In this document: positions 10,406-24,043 of the stretch, piece by piece | Position numbering within the stretch: position 1 is the first letter of the stretch | Layout: every line of letters starts with the position of its first letter | Assembly (NCBI GenBank): GCA_000733355.1 | Contig: JNVV01000002.1 | Location: 1,467,590-1,531,589, forward strand | Direction: 5' to 3' | Length of the DNA: 64,000 nt | From: Falciphora oryzae | Taxonomy: Eukaryota; Ascomycota; Sordariomycetes; Magnaporthales; Magnaporthaceae | The notes under the pieces: generated by a model | The model's input: only the letters and a program-made list of their open reading frames with translations | The model's database searches: none | What the model was told of the DNA's origin: nothing | Position numbers and translations under genes: made by a program

Positions 10406-11479
10406 CTAGACGGCCTCAGCCGCCGGCCGCTGCTGCGCAGCCCACGCCAGGAACCAGGGCACATCCTTGACGATTTGACCAGGCACCGCCATCGCCTGTA
10501 CTTTGGCGGGCAAAACCCCACGCGCATCCGAGGCCGTCGCCATGAGCCATTCGATCTTTCCCGCCTCGGCCTCGTCCGCCCCCAGCCTCCGCACCCGCTC
10601 GACGCTGACGTAGGCTCCGACCACGACTCCGCCGTCCCGAGCAAGCTCTAGGTTGGGCTGGCGGTTCTTGGCTGCCTCCGTCTCCGCCTCCGCCTCTGAT
10701 TCCTGCTTGTCCTTGCCGTCGCCGGCCTCGTCGACGATGGGTATGTTGACCACCACAAACTCGTCGCCGCCGCCACCGCCGTCAGCAGCCGGGACGACGG
10801 CGCACGTGAGCTGCAGGATCGCAAAGACGCGGTCCTTGAGCCAGGGCTGGCCGATCTGGTGTCTGACCTCCTCCACGGTGAGCGTGAACTCGCTCCACGC
10901 CGTCGTCTTGCCGCCGTCACCGGGCTCCTTGGCCGTTGTCATTGTCGTCGTCGTCGTCACCTGGACCGCGCCGCACTCCCACGTCGCCGCCGTCCTGTGC
11001 GCCACCATGCTGGGTGTGAACGCCGCCTCCGTCTCGGCGTGCCGGTCCTTGAGGCCGTCGCGGAACTCGGCCCAGCTGGCCGAGCCCGCCGCCGTCGCGT
11101 CCTCGTGCACCGACCGCCGGCAGATCCACGTCTCGGCCTGCATGCGCCCGCGCCCGTGTCCGTGCCCTTGCCCGCTAGAGATGCGCCCGAGCTTTGCCGC
11201 CGAAAAGGTCCGCTCCAGCAGCTCGACCGGTGCCTGGCTGCCCGTCGGTTTCCTGCGTCCCTTGGCCTTCCACAGCGTTGCCACCTTGCCCACCGTAGCG
11301 CCCTCGGGCCTTGACGGCGATGCCCCGGGCGCGGCCGAGTCTAGGAGCCGAGCCGCCTCCTGCAGAATCGAGCGCAAAAATGGCGCCAGCTCGTCCGCTT
11401 TGGCCGTGGTTGGCGGCAGCTGACTTAGCCTGATGCCCCAGAGCCTGACCAACGGTCCCAACTCTTCGTCTGCTGTCAT
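10406..11479 (-). CDS. DUF3074 domain protein (START-like fold family), function unknown
   Basis: Single frame of 357 aa from the ATG at 11479. The frame stays open upstream, but the sequence there is not protein-like. The N-terminal part LVRLWGIRLSQLP is a short amphipathic region. The core has ETWICRRSVHEDA followed by SWAEFRDGLKDRHAETEAAFTPS, the pattern I associate with fungal DUF3074 proteins, then a beta-rich part (FAILQLTCAVV, EFVVVNIPIVD, VVVGAYVSVERV) ending in WLMATASDARG and a C-terminal helix. That order fits a lipid-binding START-like fold, which is an inference. Low-complexity inserts (GHGHGRGR, TTTTTMTT, a Glu/Ala run) interrupt it. No catalytic residue is evident. Confidence 0.7.
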   Translation of the reverse strand: MTADEELGPLVRLWGIRLSQLPPTTAKADELAPFLRSILQEAARLLDSAAPGASPSRPEGATVGKVATLWKAKGRRKPTGSQAPVELLERTFSAAKLGRISSGQGHGHGRGRMQAETWICRRSVHEDATAAGSASWAEFRDGLKDRHAETEAAFTPSMVAHRTAATWECGAVQVTTTTTMTTAKEPGDGGKTTAWSEFTLTVEEVRHQIGQPWLKDRVFAILQLTCAVVPAADGGGGGDEFVVVNIPIVDEAGDGKDKQESEAEAETEAAKNRQPNLELARDGGVVVGAYVSVERVRRLGADEAEAGKIEWLMATASDARGVLPAKVQAMAVPGQIVKDVPWFLAWAAQQRPAAEAV

Positions 11480-12049
11480 TTTTTGCTCGAGGTGGTTGTG
11501 TTCTGTTTTTCCCTGAAGATCTGTAGTATGTGGTAGTCGGGTGCATCCAGCGGCACGGGCGCAGAGATTGTTCGTTTCGATGGAACAATTACAGGGATCA
11601 TGCACGAGTGACAAAGATGCCCGAGGTAGGTGCTTCCTTATATGGTCGGCGACACGCACAGACATCGGCAATATCTAACCCATGCCCCGTCGCAGCGTCA
11701 GAGCCACAACCCCACTCCAACCCGTCGTCCGGTTTCACGATATCTGGGGAAAGTTGGAAAAGATGAAAATAGATATTATGATTATTCAGGTTGCACGGAT
11801 GCCAATCCGAAGAAGGAGAGGCATGTTACTCATCGGGTGGTTGAACCGGACTCGGGTCGAGGCCCTGAGCTACCGTGTCAAAAAGTCTCATGCCTCCTCC
11901 GTCGCACGCAGACCAGCCAAGCCGTCTCGTCTAGTAAGGGTATAAAATCTAGATATGTACACTTGCATTGTTTTCTTTCCCTTCTGTTCCTCTATTGTTT
12001 CAAAAGGTCGTCGGTCTGGGTCGCGTCGAACAGGTGCACGCCGCAGCCC
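11480..12049. other. Intergenic, DUF3074 gene 5' side to CYP51 3' side
   Basis: 570 bp between two minus-strand genes. I see nothing beyond a likely promoter and 3' UTR. Confidence 0.4.
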
Positions 12050-13787
<1,738 letters not shown>

Positions 13788-15079
13788 CGCGTGCGGTGAC
13801 GAGAGGGTAAGGGAGAAAGGACAGCGATTAGGTGCTGGGCAGACAGAGTATGTCTGTTGGTGGCTCGATGCCTTGGTGATGATACCGACACATGCGGTGC
13901 CTGTGGAAAAGGAGGCGAGGGCGCGGGTCTTTATTGTCAATCAATCGCTGGAGGCCGGACCCTTGTTTCTAGTATTTTTTTTTTTTTTTTTTTTTTTTCC
14001 CTTGCTGCTCCATCTCCTTTTTTTTCCCATGTCGATTGACTGACATGGCATTGGACCAGACTTGATGGATGGTCAATCTGGGGCTCTTAGGGCCCCGCCG
14101 ATGGCCGCGAATTGCGGCGACCTGATTGGCTGGCGCTCGTATTCGTGTTCGACTGGAATGCGAGCCGAATGGACGTTGACGGGGAAGTCACCACCAGGGC
14201 AGAACACGTAGGCAGGTACCTCCCGAATACGTCCATTGTTTGCGGAGCCGGCCACGAAGCCGCGGGCCAGCCGTTGCGTGAGGCGAGGCCACCGCCCAAT
14301 CAACATCACGCCATGGCCGCACCACAAGGCCATGCTGGAAATTTCCCTTGGCTGCTGCTACCTTTGGACATCAATTGCAATCAATTACAATTGCTCCGTC
14401 TAGCCTTCGCAGGTGGTGGACCCTTGGGTTACCGCCCGTCGCCGCTCTCCACACCGCATCGCCAAGTGCTGTGGTATGGCCTCATCAGGCCACGCGCGAG
14501 CTGACGACGGCTGCTGCAAAATATCCCACGCATTCTCGGTCCAACGGGGCGTCCCTTGTCGAGCTGTTCGGCAACCACCGAGGCTGACGCGCGTGATATT
14601 TGTTTCTTCTTATTTTCTTATACCTATGTACAAGCCTGAGCCATAGAACCAGCACTGGCAGCCGCTACAAGACCCCAGAATAGACTGTGGGTTATGTGCG
14701 GCGAAAAGGTAACAAACAGGGAAGGGAGAAGAAGAGCGAAAAGAGGGCGACGAGAAAATAAAAATGCGTCTGGAAATGTCGAAAGCGCGATCCCACATGT
14801 TGGGGGAGGGTATTTCGCTAACATCGAATGCTTGAAACAACGACAAAAAAAAAGTGCACTAAGTGAGCGAGTCCGCAAGCGAATATTGACAGAACGGTAT
14901 GAGGCGATGGGGCAACGAAAGAAGAAAAAAGGGAACAATAAGGGGCAAGGAACAGATCAGAGGCAGCTTCGTGCCTTGATCCGCGCCCAAACAACACCAG
15001 CAGCACCGTTCCTGTCCCAAACCAATGAAAACTCCCATGAAAATGCATGCAGTCGCACGTTTGTGTGGTTATTCATCAC
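13788..15079. promoter_or_regulatory. CYP51B upstream region
   Basis: About 1.3 kb upstream of CYP51B, reaching the 3' end of the next minus-strand gene. It holds a 24-nt poly(dA:dT) tract at 13975-13998, of the kind that excludes nucleosomes. I could not identify a sterol-response element with confidence. No coding region is supported. Confidence 0.4.
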
Positions 15080-16951
15080 TCACCACAGGCCGCCGTCCCA
15101 GCCGTAGTCGCCATCGATGTTGACCCATCGGCCTCTTTCCATGGCCTCGTCCCAGCCCCCAGGCATCATGACGGCCATGAGCCGGCATCCCATCGCACTG
15201 ACGGCGCAGACGACAAAGTCACTGGCCCTCGAGAGAACAGCCAGGTCCATCACGTACGCCCTCCCGATCAGGCTCCTCAGCCTCAGTGTCTCGGCCGACG
15301 GTGGCACTCCGGAGCTACCGGGCCCCCTGCCCGCCCCGGCAGTGCCCACCGACGACCGCCCGAGGTTCCAGAAAACTGCCGAGAAGAAGCCGCCCTCCCA
15401 GCCCCAGGCCTCGTCCACAAACTTGTGCATTACTGTCCTGTCGGGGTTGACCTTTTGGATGGCCGTCTTGCTGGCCAGCTTGATTTGCTCCTGTGCCCTC
15501 GAGGCACCCGCGAACCCCTCCGACTCGTACACGACGGGGTCGTCTGACGCTAGCAGTACTACCGACCGGTCCGTTGCCAGCGTCTGCGTCTTTTGAGAGC
15601 CCGTCTCGCCGCGTGCATCGTCCAGGATCCTTCCTGCCCGCTCTGTATACGCCTCGAGCGGCATGTATGATTCGCGGTATTGGTATTCGAGTGGACGCCG
15701 GTCCCCGCGCCGCACGTGGACCCCAATGACCATGCCTCCGCCATGTGCTTTGCCAGACAGTTCCTTCACCCGTCTAGACACGTACCCCTCATCCTGCGCA
15801 TTGAGCCTGAACAGGGCATCATGCCCTTGGCGGGCTAGCTGGAACCGGTCCCTCTGCAGTCGCCCCTCGGAAGCCGTGTCGTCTCGGCCTCCCTCGCGGG
15901 ACGGCAGGTCAGCGGCCAGCGTGGCCGTGAAGAAATCCTCGGCGGTGGCCTGGGTTACCACCAGGTGGTGCGCCTGGTACGGACAGGGCAGTATCTGGTG
16001 GCGCGGAGGTGATCGGCAGTTGGGCCTCGGGGGAGGTTGGAAAATAGCCGTGTAGTCCCCATATGCCCAGCGTGAGTCGTCGATGAAGAAGGTCCTGCCC
16101 TGTCGTTGGGCCAGCCCATACGCCGTCCACATGGCCATGAGCGTCTTTCCTAGCCCGGCATCGGTAGACTCCAGGACGAACGTGAGACTGGTGGCGCAAA
16201 CCTCGCCGTTGACAAGGTAGCCCTTGGCCTCGCCGACCATGCCACGATCCTCCTCGACGGCGTGCTGGCCCGCCGCCGATGCCGTATTGGCTTTCCCAAG
16301 AAGGCCTGGCAGGATACCGACCCTCTCGGCCTCTCGGATGTCCACGAAGTAGGAGCCAGCACCGGCGCGGCGGAACGGGTTGTGGATCGAGTGCTTACCC
16401 GGCTGTCGAAGCTCGTTGACCCGCGCCGAAACCTCACGGCACTGGGCAGGCATCTCGGAATACTCCTTGACCGAGAGAGGGAACCGATGTCCCGGCGGGA
16501 TCGAGACGGTCCAGCTGGCACCCCGCTTCTTGTCATCCAGCACGATTGGGCTGGCGAAGTCGGGCAGGGAATCCCAGGGCACCATCTCGTAACGTTCGGC
16601 TCCCTGTGGTCCGGACATGTCGAGCCATGACATGACGGCCGAGTCTCTAACCCTAGCTAGTGCTGAGTAGAGCACGAGAGAGGCGACAAAGACCCAGAAA
16701 ACAGCCTTCAGAACACGACTTGGCCGCGGCGCGCCCGAGTTCCTGCGAGGCGGCGGCGGCACCAGGGTGGGGAGCCTGGGGGATGGCGGCGGCGAGGCGA
16801 AGACAAGGTGGTTGAAGCTGAAGCGGGACGACGTTGAGGACAGAGGGCCTCTGTCGCCCTGGTACGAGGCTGCCCTCCGCAGGTTGATCCTCGGCGGCGA
16901 CACAATCATCTTGGAATGCGTTGCCCCGCTGAGGTCCAGTGTTGGAGGCAT
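15080..16951 (-). CDS. Type II membrane protein with HVRRGD fucosyltransferase-like motif
   Basis: Uninterrupted frame; from the chosen ATG at 16951 it encodes 623 aa. An alternative start at 16909 would remove 14 residues. A Pro/Ser-rich cytosolic part is followed by one membrane anchor (about 81-98: VLKAVFWVFVASLVLYSAL), then a luminal domain. The key motif is GVHVRRGDRRPLEYQYRESY near residue 430, resembling motif I of GT23/GT65/GT68 fucosyltransferases, where the second Arg of HxRRxD contacts GDP-fucose. Upstream, SLTFVLESTDAGLGKTLMAMW and RTFFIDDSRWAYGDY resemble the N-terminal part of FUT8-like folds. Further down are VVLLASDDPVVYES and a C-terminal VVCAVSAMGCRLMAV, the position of family motif III. 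The substrate is unknown. The frame is open upstream of 16951, but that part looks like 5' UTR. Confidence 0.72.
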   Translation of the reverse strand: MPPTLDLSGATHSKMIVSPPRINLRRAASYQGDRGPLSSTSSRFSFNHLVFASPPPSPRLPTLVPPPPRRNSGAPRPSRVLKAVFWVFVASLVLYSALARVRDSAVMSWLDMSGPQGAERYEMVPWDSLPDFASPIVLDDKKRGASWTVSIPPGHRFPLSVKEYSEMPAQCREVSARVNELRQPGKHSIHNPFRRAGAGSYFVDIREAERVGILPGLLGKANTASAAGQHAVEEDRGMVGEAKGYLVNGEVCATSLTFVLESTDAGLGKTLMAMWTAYGLAQRQGRTFFIDDSRWAYGDYTAIFQPPPRPNCRSPPRHQILPCPYQAHHLVVTQATAEDFFTATLAADLPSREGGRDDTASEGRLQRDRFQLARQGHDALFRLNAQDEGYVSRRVKELSGKAHGGGMVIGVHVRRGDRRPLEYQYRESYMPLEAYTERAGRILDDARGETGSQKTQTLATDRSVVLLASDDPVVYESEGFAGASRAQEQIKLASKTAIQKVNPDRTVMHKFVDEAWGWEGGFFSAVFWNLGRSSVGTAGAGRGPGSSGVPPSAETLRLRSLIGRAYVMDLAVLSRASDFVVCAVSAMGCRLMAVMMPGGWDEAMERGRWVNIDGDYGWDGGLW

Positions 16952-18414
16952 GCTGTCTGTAGCGCAGGAGTGGCAAAAGATGCCATGTAGGCGGGTGGAG
17001 GAAAAAGACGGCCGGATGCGCCGACGCCCAAGGCTCCGGCCAAAAGCCAAAAGCGACAAGGGGGAGTGAAGTGAAGGAGTGAAGAAGAGGCGGGTGGCGG
17101 CGCGTGCGACGGGGCACGGCGACAAGGGAGTATTACAACAAAAAAAAAAAAAAAATCAAACGAAATAAACGTCCAGCCCGTCAAGCACAACACGGTGAGT
17201 GGATTTGGGTGCCGTCCGTGGGGAGACCAGATGACATGAAGAGGATGCTTCCCCTCGCCTAGCCGGAGTGGAAACCTGGGGGTGCAGGTTGGGCCACCAG
17301 GAGACAGCTTAGCGTCAGACGCAGGGCCTTGACCGAAGAAGGGAGCTCCCGAGGCTGCTCACGGCACATCAAGGCCTCATCCTGCGCATCCCAATCTCCC
17401 TGCAGGGGGCGACACAGACGGGTGAGCCGTTTGCTTGTGTGTATGTGCCTCGGGCACATATATTTTCGGGTCGGTCAGACTGCGCGCGCAGGCGGAGGCA
17501 CCAAGTGGTATTTACAGACGCAGACGACGCTGGTGGGGAGCAGAGAGCAACGTCATTGCCAAGGTCGCTTGTCAGAAGGGCGGCGGGGAAAGCGTCGATC
17601 CCTTGGAGAACAACCGAGTCGAGGGCGCGCGGGCGTGGGCTCTCGGCGCTGAACCTGTCTTGAACAGAGCAAGAACCCACCACAGGGTTGCTGATCGCAG
17701 GGAAGCAAAAAGAGAACCTCCACGGCTGGGAAATGACCAAGGGCATTGCGTCGAGGAAGGCCTGTGTTTGAGAGGACCCTCTGAGCTGGCTACCCAATCA
17801 CTGGCTGGCGGATTTGACCGGGGCACACGAGACAGACGACTTGGTCACAGACCAGTAAGTCGTCGCCAGGGGGGGAGCAGGCGCGTGAAATGGCGGGGGG
17901 CCAAACGGCCGCAAGCCGCGGGTTTTTCCTCACTGACTGAGCATGGATGTGCTGCGTGCGGCGTGGTGTCGCGGCGAGCACTGGTCTGTCTGCCTACTTC
18001 TGGGTGCGCCATTTTTGGACCCAGCCGCTGGCTGATCAGTGAGAGAGGATCAACGAATATGTGCTGGCTGGTGAGGGGTTCACTCGTCCGAAAAAGAACG
18101 CCCGATCAACTGGTGCACTGGACGTGACTGGACAGCCGTCGAGGAAGGAGCGACAAGCAGATCACCATCAACAACCCCTGCAATTCTGAAACACGCGTGT
18201 GCTAAAGTGGGTCGTAGATCTCGGCCGGTGAAAGGGGTCCCACACCAAACCCCCAAGAATAGGGGGCGGCCCCGGGGCTTTCCACAAATGGCCCGGCGCC
18301 AGCCCGCATACCTAGGAGTGAAGGACAGCCATTCGGTGTGGAGGGATTTGAGTTTCTCTGTGATTTTCCCGTGGGCTGCCGAAGGAGCGGGTTTCGTGAC
18401 GTGACGTGGTGACC

Positions 18415-18449
18415 TATGTGCATGTGTATGTGTATGTGCATGTGTACGC
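18415..18449. repeat. (YATGTG)5 microsatellite, alternating purine-pyrimidine
   Basis: Five hexamers in a row, TATGTG or CATGTG, followed by TACGC. All 35 bases alternate pyrimidine and purine without a break, a sequence type prone to Z-DNA. Confidence 0.85.
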
Positions 18450-19502
18450 TGTACGGGCACCTACCGAGGTATTGTGCTATTCTACCTGTTTCGAGGTGAG
18501 CCAACAGGCTCTTTGCGTCTCCGATGGTTTCGTCTGTTCTCGGGTAATCTGGTCGCCGTGATATTGCTTGCTTTTCCTACGTCTTGTATGCTTGTCCGCT
18601 TACCTGCAATTTGCTTGTTTGCTTCAGCGTACCCGTCTCGTCTCTACCTACCTAGGTGTATACCTCCCTCGATACGTACCACCGAGGTAGCTGGCAAGGA
18701 ATTGGTTGGGCGGCTCCATCCCTTGTGCCTCAACCCGGGGAATCTCTAGGTATTATCCCTCGCCTCACTCGAACTTGTCCGAGCGGACACCGTCGCGGCG
18801 TCTATAGCAGCGGTGTGCACTCCCATGCCCCAAAGGGAGCATTCTCATTCATTGCGTGTTTGCTGGATCAAGTGGGGAATGCGGGATAGATAATCTTGGC
18901 TTGCAACACAGGAAGAGCCTGTCTGCCTGTAATGATGCCATATAATAAACTATGATACCCCCCGCGCCATTGTCCCCTCTGTCCACCTGCACCCTCGTCG
19001 TCTAAGCCCCCTCCTCCCTCCTCTCGTGGTCGTCAACATTATGCGGACCCCTCCCAATACCAAGGGATATATACGATATAATACAGCTCGACCCGGAATT
19101 TGCGAGCCGTCCCTTCACGGGAACTCGCCAATTTGTAAGGGAGCAAAGACAGCGCGTTAAGACAGCAGTCGACTTCGTGACTGGTAGAAAATAAGAGAGA
19201 GAACAGGTGCGTCGGGTATAAAACGGTCGCCCGCAAAAACCAAGGAGAAAAAAAAAAGGGGGATATGAGAAGGAAGGAGAATAAGAAAGGGAACCAAAGA
19301 AAAAAAAAACCCAGAAGAAAAGTCAAGAGAGGGGTAATATGTGAAAGAACGAAATGAAACAAACGTATCGTTCGGAAGCCCGATCCAGAACTCCTCTTCG
19401 CCTCCAAACCAAGCCCAGCCAAAACATTTTTCCCACGCCCAAGTTATTTTTTGTGTTTTGTCAGGTAGCCGGCCCCCTGGGGTGTGACTGATATGGCTAC
19501 GC

Positions 19503-19565
19503 NNNNNNNNNNNNNNNNNNNNNNNNNNNNNNNNNNNNNNNNNNNNNNNNNNNNNNNNNNNNNNN
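19503..19565. other. Assembly gap (63 N)
   Basis: Run of 63 ambiguous bases. It ends 10 bases before the KIP2 stop codon in window coordinates, so it removes part of the KIP2 3' UTR but no coding sequence by my gene model. Confidence 0.98.
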
Positions 19566-19575
19566 ATGGTGAGCT

Positions 19576-22500
19576 TCACACATCCGTAGACACTGGCACT
19601 GGTGCGTGCCCCGCCGCCCTGGTCGTGACGGCAGCGGTGGCGCCCTTTCGATCATTCGCGATCCTGACGCTGCCACGAGTTCCTCGGACTATCTGCCCGC
19701 TTTCGACCCGGTCCTGGATCTATTGACAAGGGTGGCGAAAAACGGATCTGGTTAGCGACAAACACTTTCAAGTTCTGCCACGCAGGAGCCCGTGAGGATA
19801 TTGGAGGGAATCTGCAAGACTTGGATAGAGATACATACCATTTCATCAAGGATTCGGCTCATCTCGTCAACGCTTTTGGTTCCGAGTCCAAGACTTGACA
19901 CCTGCCGAACAATAGAGGGAGGGCTTGCGTTCGAATCTGTCGGGGGAGATGGCCTGGGCGACTGAGAATCCATCACCTGTGAAGACCGGGCCTCGGCGCG
20001 AGAGTCGACCCTGTCGGCGTTTTCTCTCGACCTGGCTGCACTGCGAAGGGCGGCCAGCATCCGGTCCTTGTCGTCCAGTCTCGCCCGCAATTCGGCGATC
20101 TCCGCGTCTTTTTCCTTGATCACAGCCGCGACACTGTGGTCCTCCCCGACCATGATGCCCTTGTTGGGTCCCAGGACCGAGGCACGCGAGGAGCTTGTCC
20201 TCCGGGCCTGGAGCAGGCGCTTCTCCAGCGTCGAGATGTAACGGTTCTTGTCAGTTAGATCGGCCTGGAGTGCCCGGTTCTGAGCAGCCAGTGATGCAAC
20301 CCCGTCGCCAAACTCCCCGACGCTATCATCCTCATCCACCGTAGCTTCACCCGTTGCAGAAAGCCGTTGACTGCTGGTCCGCCGGCCGACAGTGGACGAG
20401 GACGACGTCATGGACGAGGACCGTTCGAGCATCGAGCCCCGGGGAGTGGTAGCCATGGATCTGACCGAGGCGAGCGATGCCCGAGAATGCATCCCCAAGG
20501 AGCTGTAGGAGCCGCTACTGTTGACGCCGATCGACTTGGAGCTCAAGATCAGCCGGTTGAGGTGGTCAATCCTCTCCTTCAGAGCTGTGCGTGCGAGCTG
20601 CATTTCCAGCAGCTGTTCCTCATGTCGGTGCTCGGCCTGTTTCTCGCGTGCCCGCTCCTGCTCCACGTCCCGAGCCTTTTCCTCCTCGGACTCCTTCTTG
20701 CTGTTGTTTTTGGCCTGAGCATCAAGCTGGCTCCGCAGCTCCAGAATCTCCATGCGGTACCTCTCTAGAAGGACCTTTGCGCCGCCCTCGCCACCTGCTC
20801 CGAGAGCCTCCTCGGCCTTTTTGGCATGGCTGACAATATTGTTCTTTGCGCGTGCGGCGAACTTCAGAGTGTTGATCGTTTCGTTGGTGTGTGTGTTGAC
20901 CGTGGCCACGCTCCCTGCGGCTCCGATCTGAATTGTGCACAAAATGCTCACAAGCGAGTTGCCCGAGAGGGCACCCTGAAGTAGCCTGGTCAGTTTGCTG
21001 TCGCGGTAGGGGAGATGCTTCCCGTCCTTGTCTGAAGGCTTTCCGTCTTTGTCTTTGTGCTCCGACAGCTTCGAAATGACGGTCCCGAGCGTCAGCAAGC
21101 TCTTGTTGATGTGGGAACCCTCGGTGCGTCGCTCTTTGCTCTCTGCCGCCTTCTCGGAGCCAGCAAGATCGATCAGGCTCAGGGTTGACACGCGGACTCC
21201 GCCCGGAGCAAGGCCAGAGCGCTTGTTGTCAGACGTTGAGCCCGGGGTGCGCTCGCGGCTTTCTACTACGATCTGAACGACTGCGTGGCTTCGCGAACTC
21301 CTGGCGTTGAATTGCGTGCTTGCCGTCCTACGTGCCTGGTCGCCACGGGCGATCACACGCAGCAGCTGTGTCGGACTTTGCACAATCTCCTCTTTCAAGG
21401 GGCTGGCATAGACTCCGCGCTTGCTGTCCTCACGCAACTTGATCTCGTCCTGGCCGCCAGCACCGCCAATGCCGCCCCCGGTGGACATGCTCAATAGATC
21501 GTGTATCTTCTCGTTGTAGATTTCGAGGTAGCTGACGCGTAGTAGAAACTCCCTCGAGGGAGTCTCGCGGATATATGAAAAGATGTCGGTGATTGCAAGC
21601 GGAATGACGCCTGGTGACGAAGCGGTGCCCTGCATGGAGAAGGTCTTTCCGGTGCCCGTCATGCCGTATGCGAAGACCGTTCCATGATAACCCTCCATGA
21701 CTCTTCGTACTAGTCGTTTGGCGATGTGATCGTAGACCTTGGAGTTGTCGTCGTGCGTCGCAAAAACATTATCTGCCAAAGACGCTTTCCGTGAGCTGTT
21801 GACCAAGCGACCGACACATCCTGCAACAAAGAGCAAAAAAAAAAAAAAAAAAAAAAAAAGAGTAAACAAGAGGGAGGAGAACTCAGCCGTGCGTACCATA
21901 AAAATAATCACCGCCTTCCTTGCCGCGATATGATATTAGAGATTTCTTTGCCTCAACCATCCACTCGCCCTCTGATTTTGAGTGTTCATGTGTGCCAGCA
22001 TCGGGTCGGACCCTCACGCTGACAACGACATTTCCCTTTCCCTCAAGCTTAGACGACCTTTTGCTCGAGGTGCCCTCGGCTGGGCCAGCGGCCGGTTTTT
22101 GCTGAGAGCCGTCTCCCAGATCATCATATTGGGTTGCTGAGGTGGAGTACGAGTCCTGCGCTGAAGAACTCCTGCTCTGAGGAGGGGATCCTACGCTAAT
22201 CAAGCCATCGGAGCTTCTCGTTCCGGGGCCGCGCGCAACGGATATGCCTTCGGTGCCGTTGAGAAGACTCGGGGCGCCGTTGGCCTGGTAGCCTAGTGCC
22301 GCCTGGCTCTTTGATTTCCGGGCGGGCGCTGGCCCGCCGGTCGAAAGCGGGCTGGGCGGGAGGCTCGCCACGCGACCGTCGCCGCGAGGGGGTTGAGGGA
22401 AAGAGTTGATGCTGACGGTTTTCCGTATCGTTTTGGTCGGGGCGGCCATGGAGGACACGGCGCGCGGCTGCGGGAGCGCCGTGGTGGGCGCGGGCGTTGT

Positions 22501-22680
22501 CGGGGGGAGGAAGGTGGTCGAAGGAGCGCGTAGGCCACTCCTGGGTGTACTGCTGCCCGACTGTGAGGGTGTTGCTATGCCGCCGGTGCTCTTTCGGGTC
22601 TTGGTCACGGGCAGTGCCGGCAGGGCGGCGGTGGGAGGCCCGTTTGAGGGCCGCGATGCCCTTGGGAGTGTGGCCGCCAT
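19576..22680 (-). CDS. KIP2: Kinesin-7/Kip2-type microtubule motor
   Basis: Exons 21897-22680, 19839-21772 and 19576-19719, giving 953 aa. Kip2/KipA motors move toward microtubule plus ends and carry tip factors that keep polar growth straight. Residues 1-205 are a Ser/Pro-rich basic tail. The motor runs from about 215 (NVVVSVRVRPD) to about 590. Its P-loop is AYGMTGTGKT, switch I NARSSRSHAV and switch II LIDLAGSEK; the neck is followed by coiled coil (YRMEILELRSQL, RYISTLEKRLLQARR). The joins DYFY/DNVFATHDD and SRILDEM/IQDRVESGQIVRG restore family sequence. The final 48-codon exon, ending APVPVSTDV, lies beside the assembly gap. Intron 1 holds a 25-nt tract that is T on the sense strand. Confidence 0.93.
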
Positions 22681-24040
22681 ATTGATGGGCGCCGGCGAGG
22701 AGAATCGAGGACGCGGTAGTTTCGCGGGCTAGACCAGGAGCTGCGGAGAGGTGCTGGGTTTTGTTGGCCCAGGCTTAGGGGGCAGATGCAACACTGGTCA
22801 AGCCCCCATCAAAATTCACGAAGGGGATGGCTGGGGCTATGCACCGGGCAAGTGGGCCACAGAAGTGCGCAGGGCCGGTCCAGTCCAAGCCTGCTCATGC
22901 GGCAGACAGAAACAACGGCAGAGGGGCGGTGGCGGTGGTGGACTTGTCGACCCGCCCTATTGAGCTCAGGGTTCTTGAAACGGTTTTATGCGTCAGTAAA
23001 AAAGAACCCGGGTGCAATGGCCGATCATATAAACAGAGGGCTGTCTGGGACATGCAGGCAGAATGATGCGTGCGACGAAGAGAGACCAAGCTCTGGGGCT
23101 GCAGGAGGCACGGCAGTGGAGAGGAGGGAGGCAGGCGCATGACAAGTGGTTTTGCGGAGCCGGCCCGGGGTCGGCAGAGAAGGGAAGAAAAGAAAACACA
23201 ACAAAGGGGTACCAAAAAAGGATGGCCGGCACGAGGAAACACTGCTAGGCAAGGGTATGACGGTAGGTAGGAGACGGCGAATTCGCGAGGTTGAGGGCGT
23301 CCTGTGAGTGAGATGGTCGGAGATTCTGAACGTACCTTGCTTGGGACGCAGGGCTCCGGTGCCCTGGAGGTTCCGTTTTCTTCTGGCTCGCAGGACCCTT
23401 CTTTGACCTGCTTTCCCTTCCAGATCTTTCTTCACCTTGTCTTTTCCGCGACTTGTTCCGGCTCCTGCGTCTACCCTTGGTATTCCCCCTCCTGCTTGCG
23501 TAGTCAATGTTGCTGCCGGGCGGCTGGGTCGGCTGTGCTTGGTGGTGCCAGGCCAGTCGAGGTGAAGTGAGGATCTTGGGTTGACCACAAGTCGCGTGAG
23601 TGACCAAAAAAACGGCAGCGAACGAGGGTGCCCAGGGTCGTGGAGCGTGCGGTGCGGACGCGCGCAACTGGGGCTGTCGACTACTGGGGTGGAGCGAACC
23701 AAGGAAATTTGTGCTGCAGGTGCTGTAGCAGTGCGATGCGATCGATTGGCAAGGAAGGGGCCGCCAGAGCTTCCGCTTCGGTCACGGGTCAATGGGACCA
23801 GATGCGGCACGGGCTAGGTGGTGCTTTGCGCAAAGGGTTTGTTCGGAAGGAGTGGCAGGGCGGCCTTTGCTCGCAACGGTACTGGCTGGCAGAAGAGAGA
23901 GAGATTGCGAGCGCAGGTGCAGGCACCGCCCACCAGGAGGGTTGGACTTGGGGGTGGTGGCGTTGTTGGGTCCAAGAAGCGATGCCCCTGCTTGACTGTG
24001 ACTTGGACAGGGAGGGGCTGGCGGAATTAGGAAAGGTGAA

Positions 24041-24043
<3 letters not shown>

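Larger units (their letters stand above)
16952..19575. other. Long intergenic region with assembly gap at its right end
   Basis: About 2.6 kb without a recognisable gene between the HVRRGD gene's 5' side and the KIP2 3' end. It contains a 15-A run near 17141, an alternating purine-pyrimidine YATGTG microsatellite at 18415-18449, a CCTACCTAGG motif at 18647 and the N gap. A 230-aa plus-strand frame at 17435-18127 has no family motif and I do not accept it. Confidence 0.5.

Noticed and set aside
17435..18127. 230-codon plus-strand frame in the intergenic region
   Set aside because: No family motif, biased composition, and overlapping antisense frames of similar length; consistent with chance.
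23025..23810. 261-codon minus-strand frame upstream of KIP2
   Set aside because: Pro/Arg/Ser-rich, no domains, and it overlaps other chance frames. More likely KIP2 upstream DNA.
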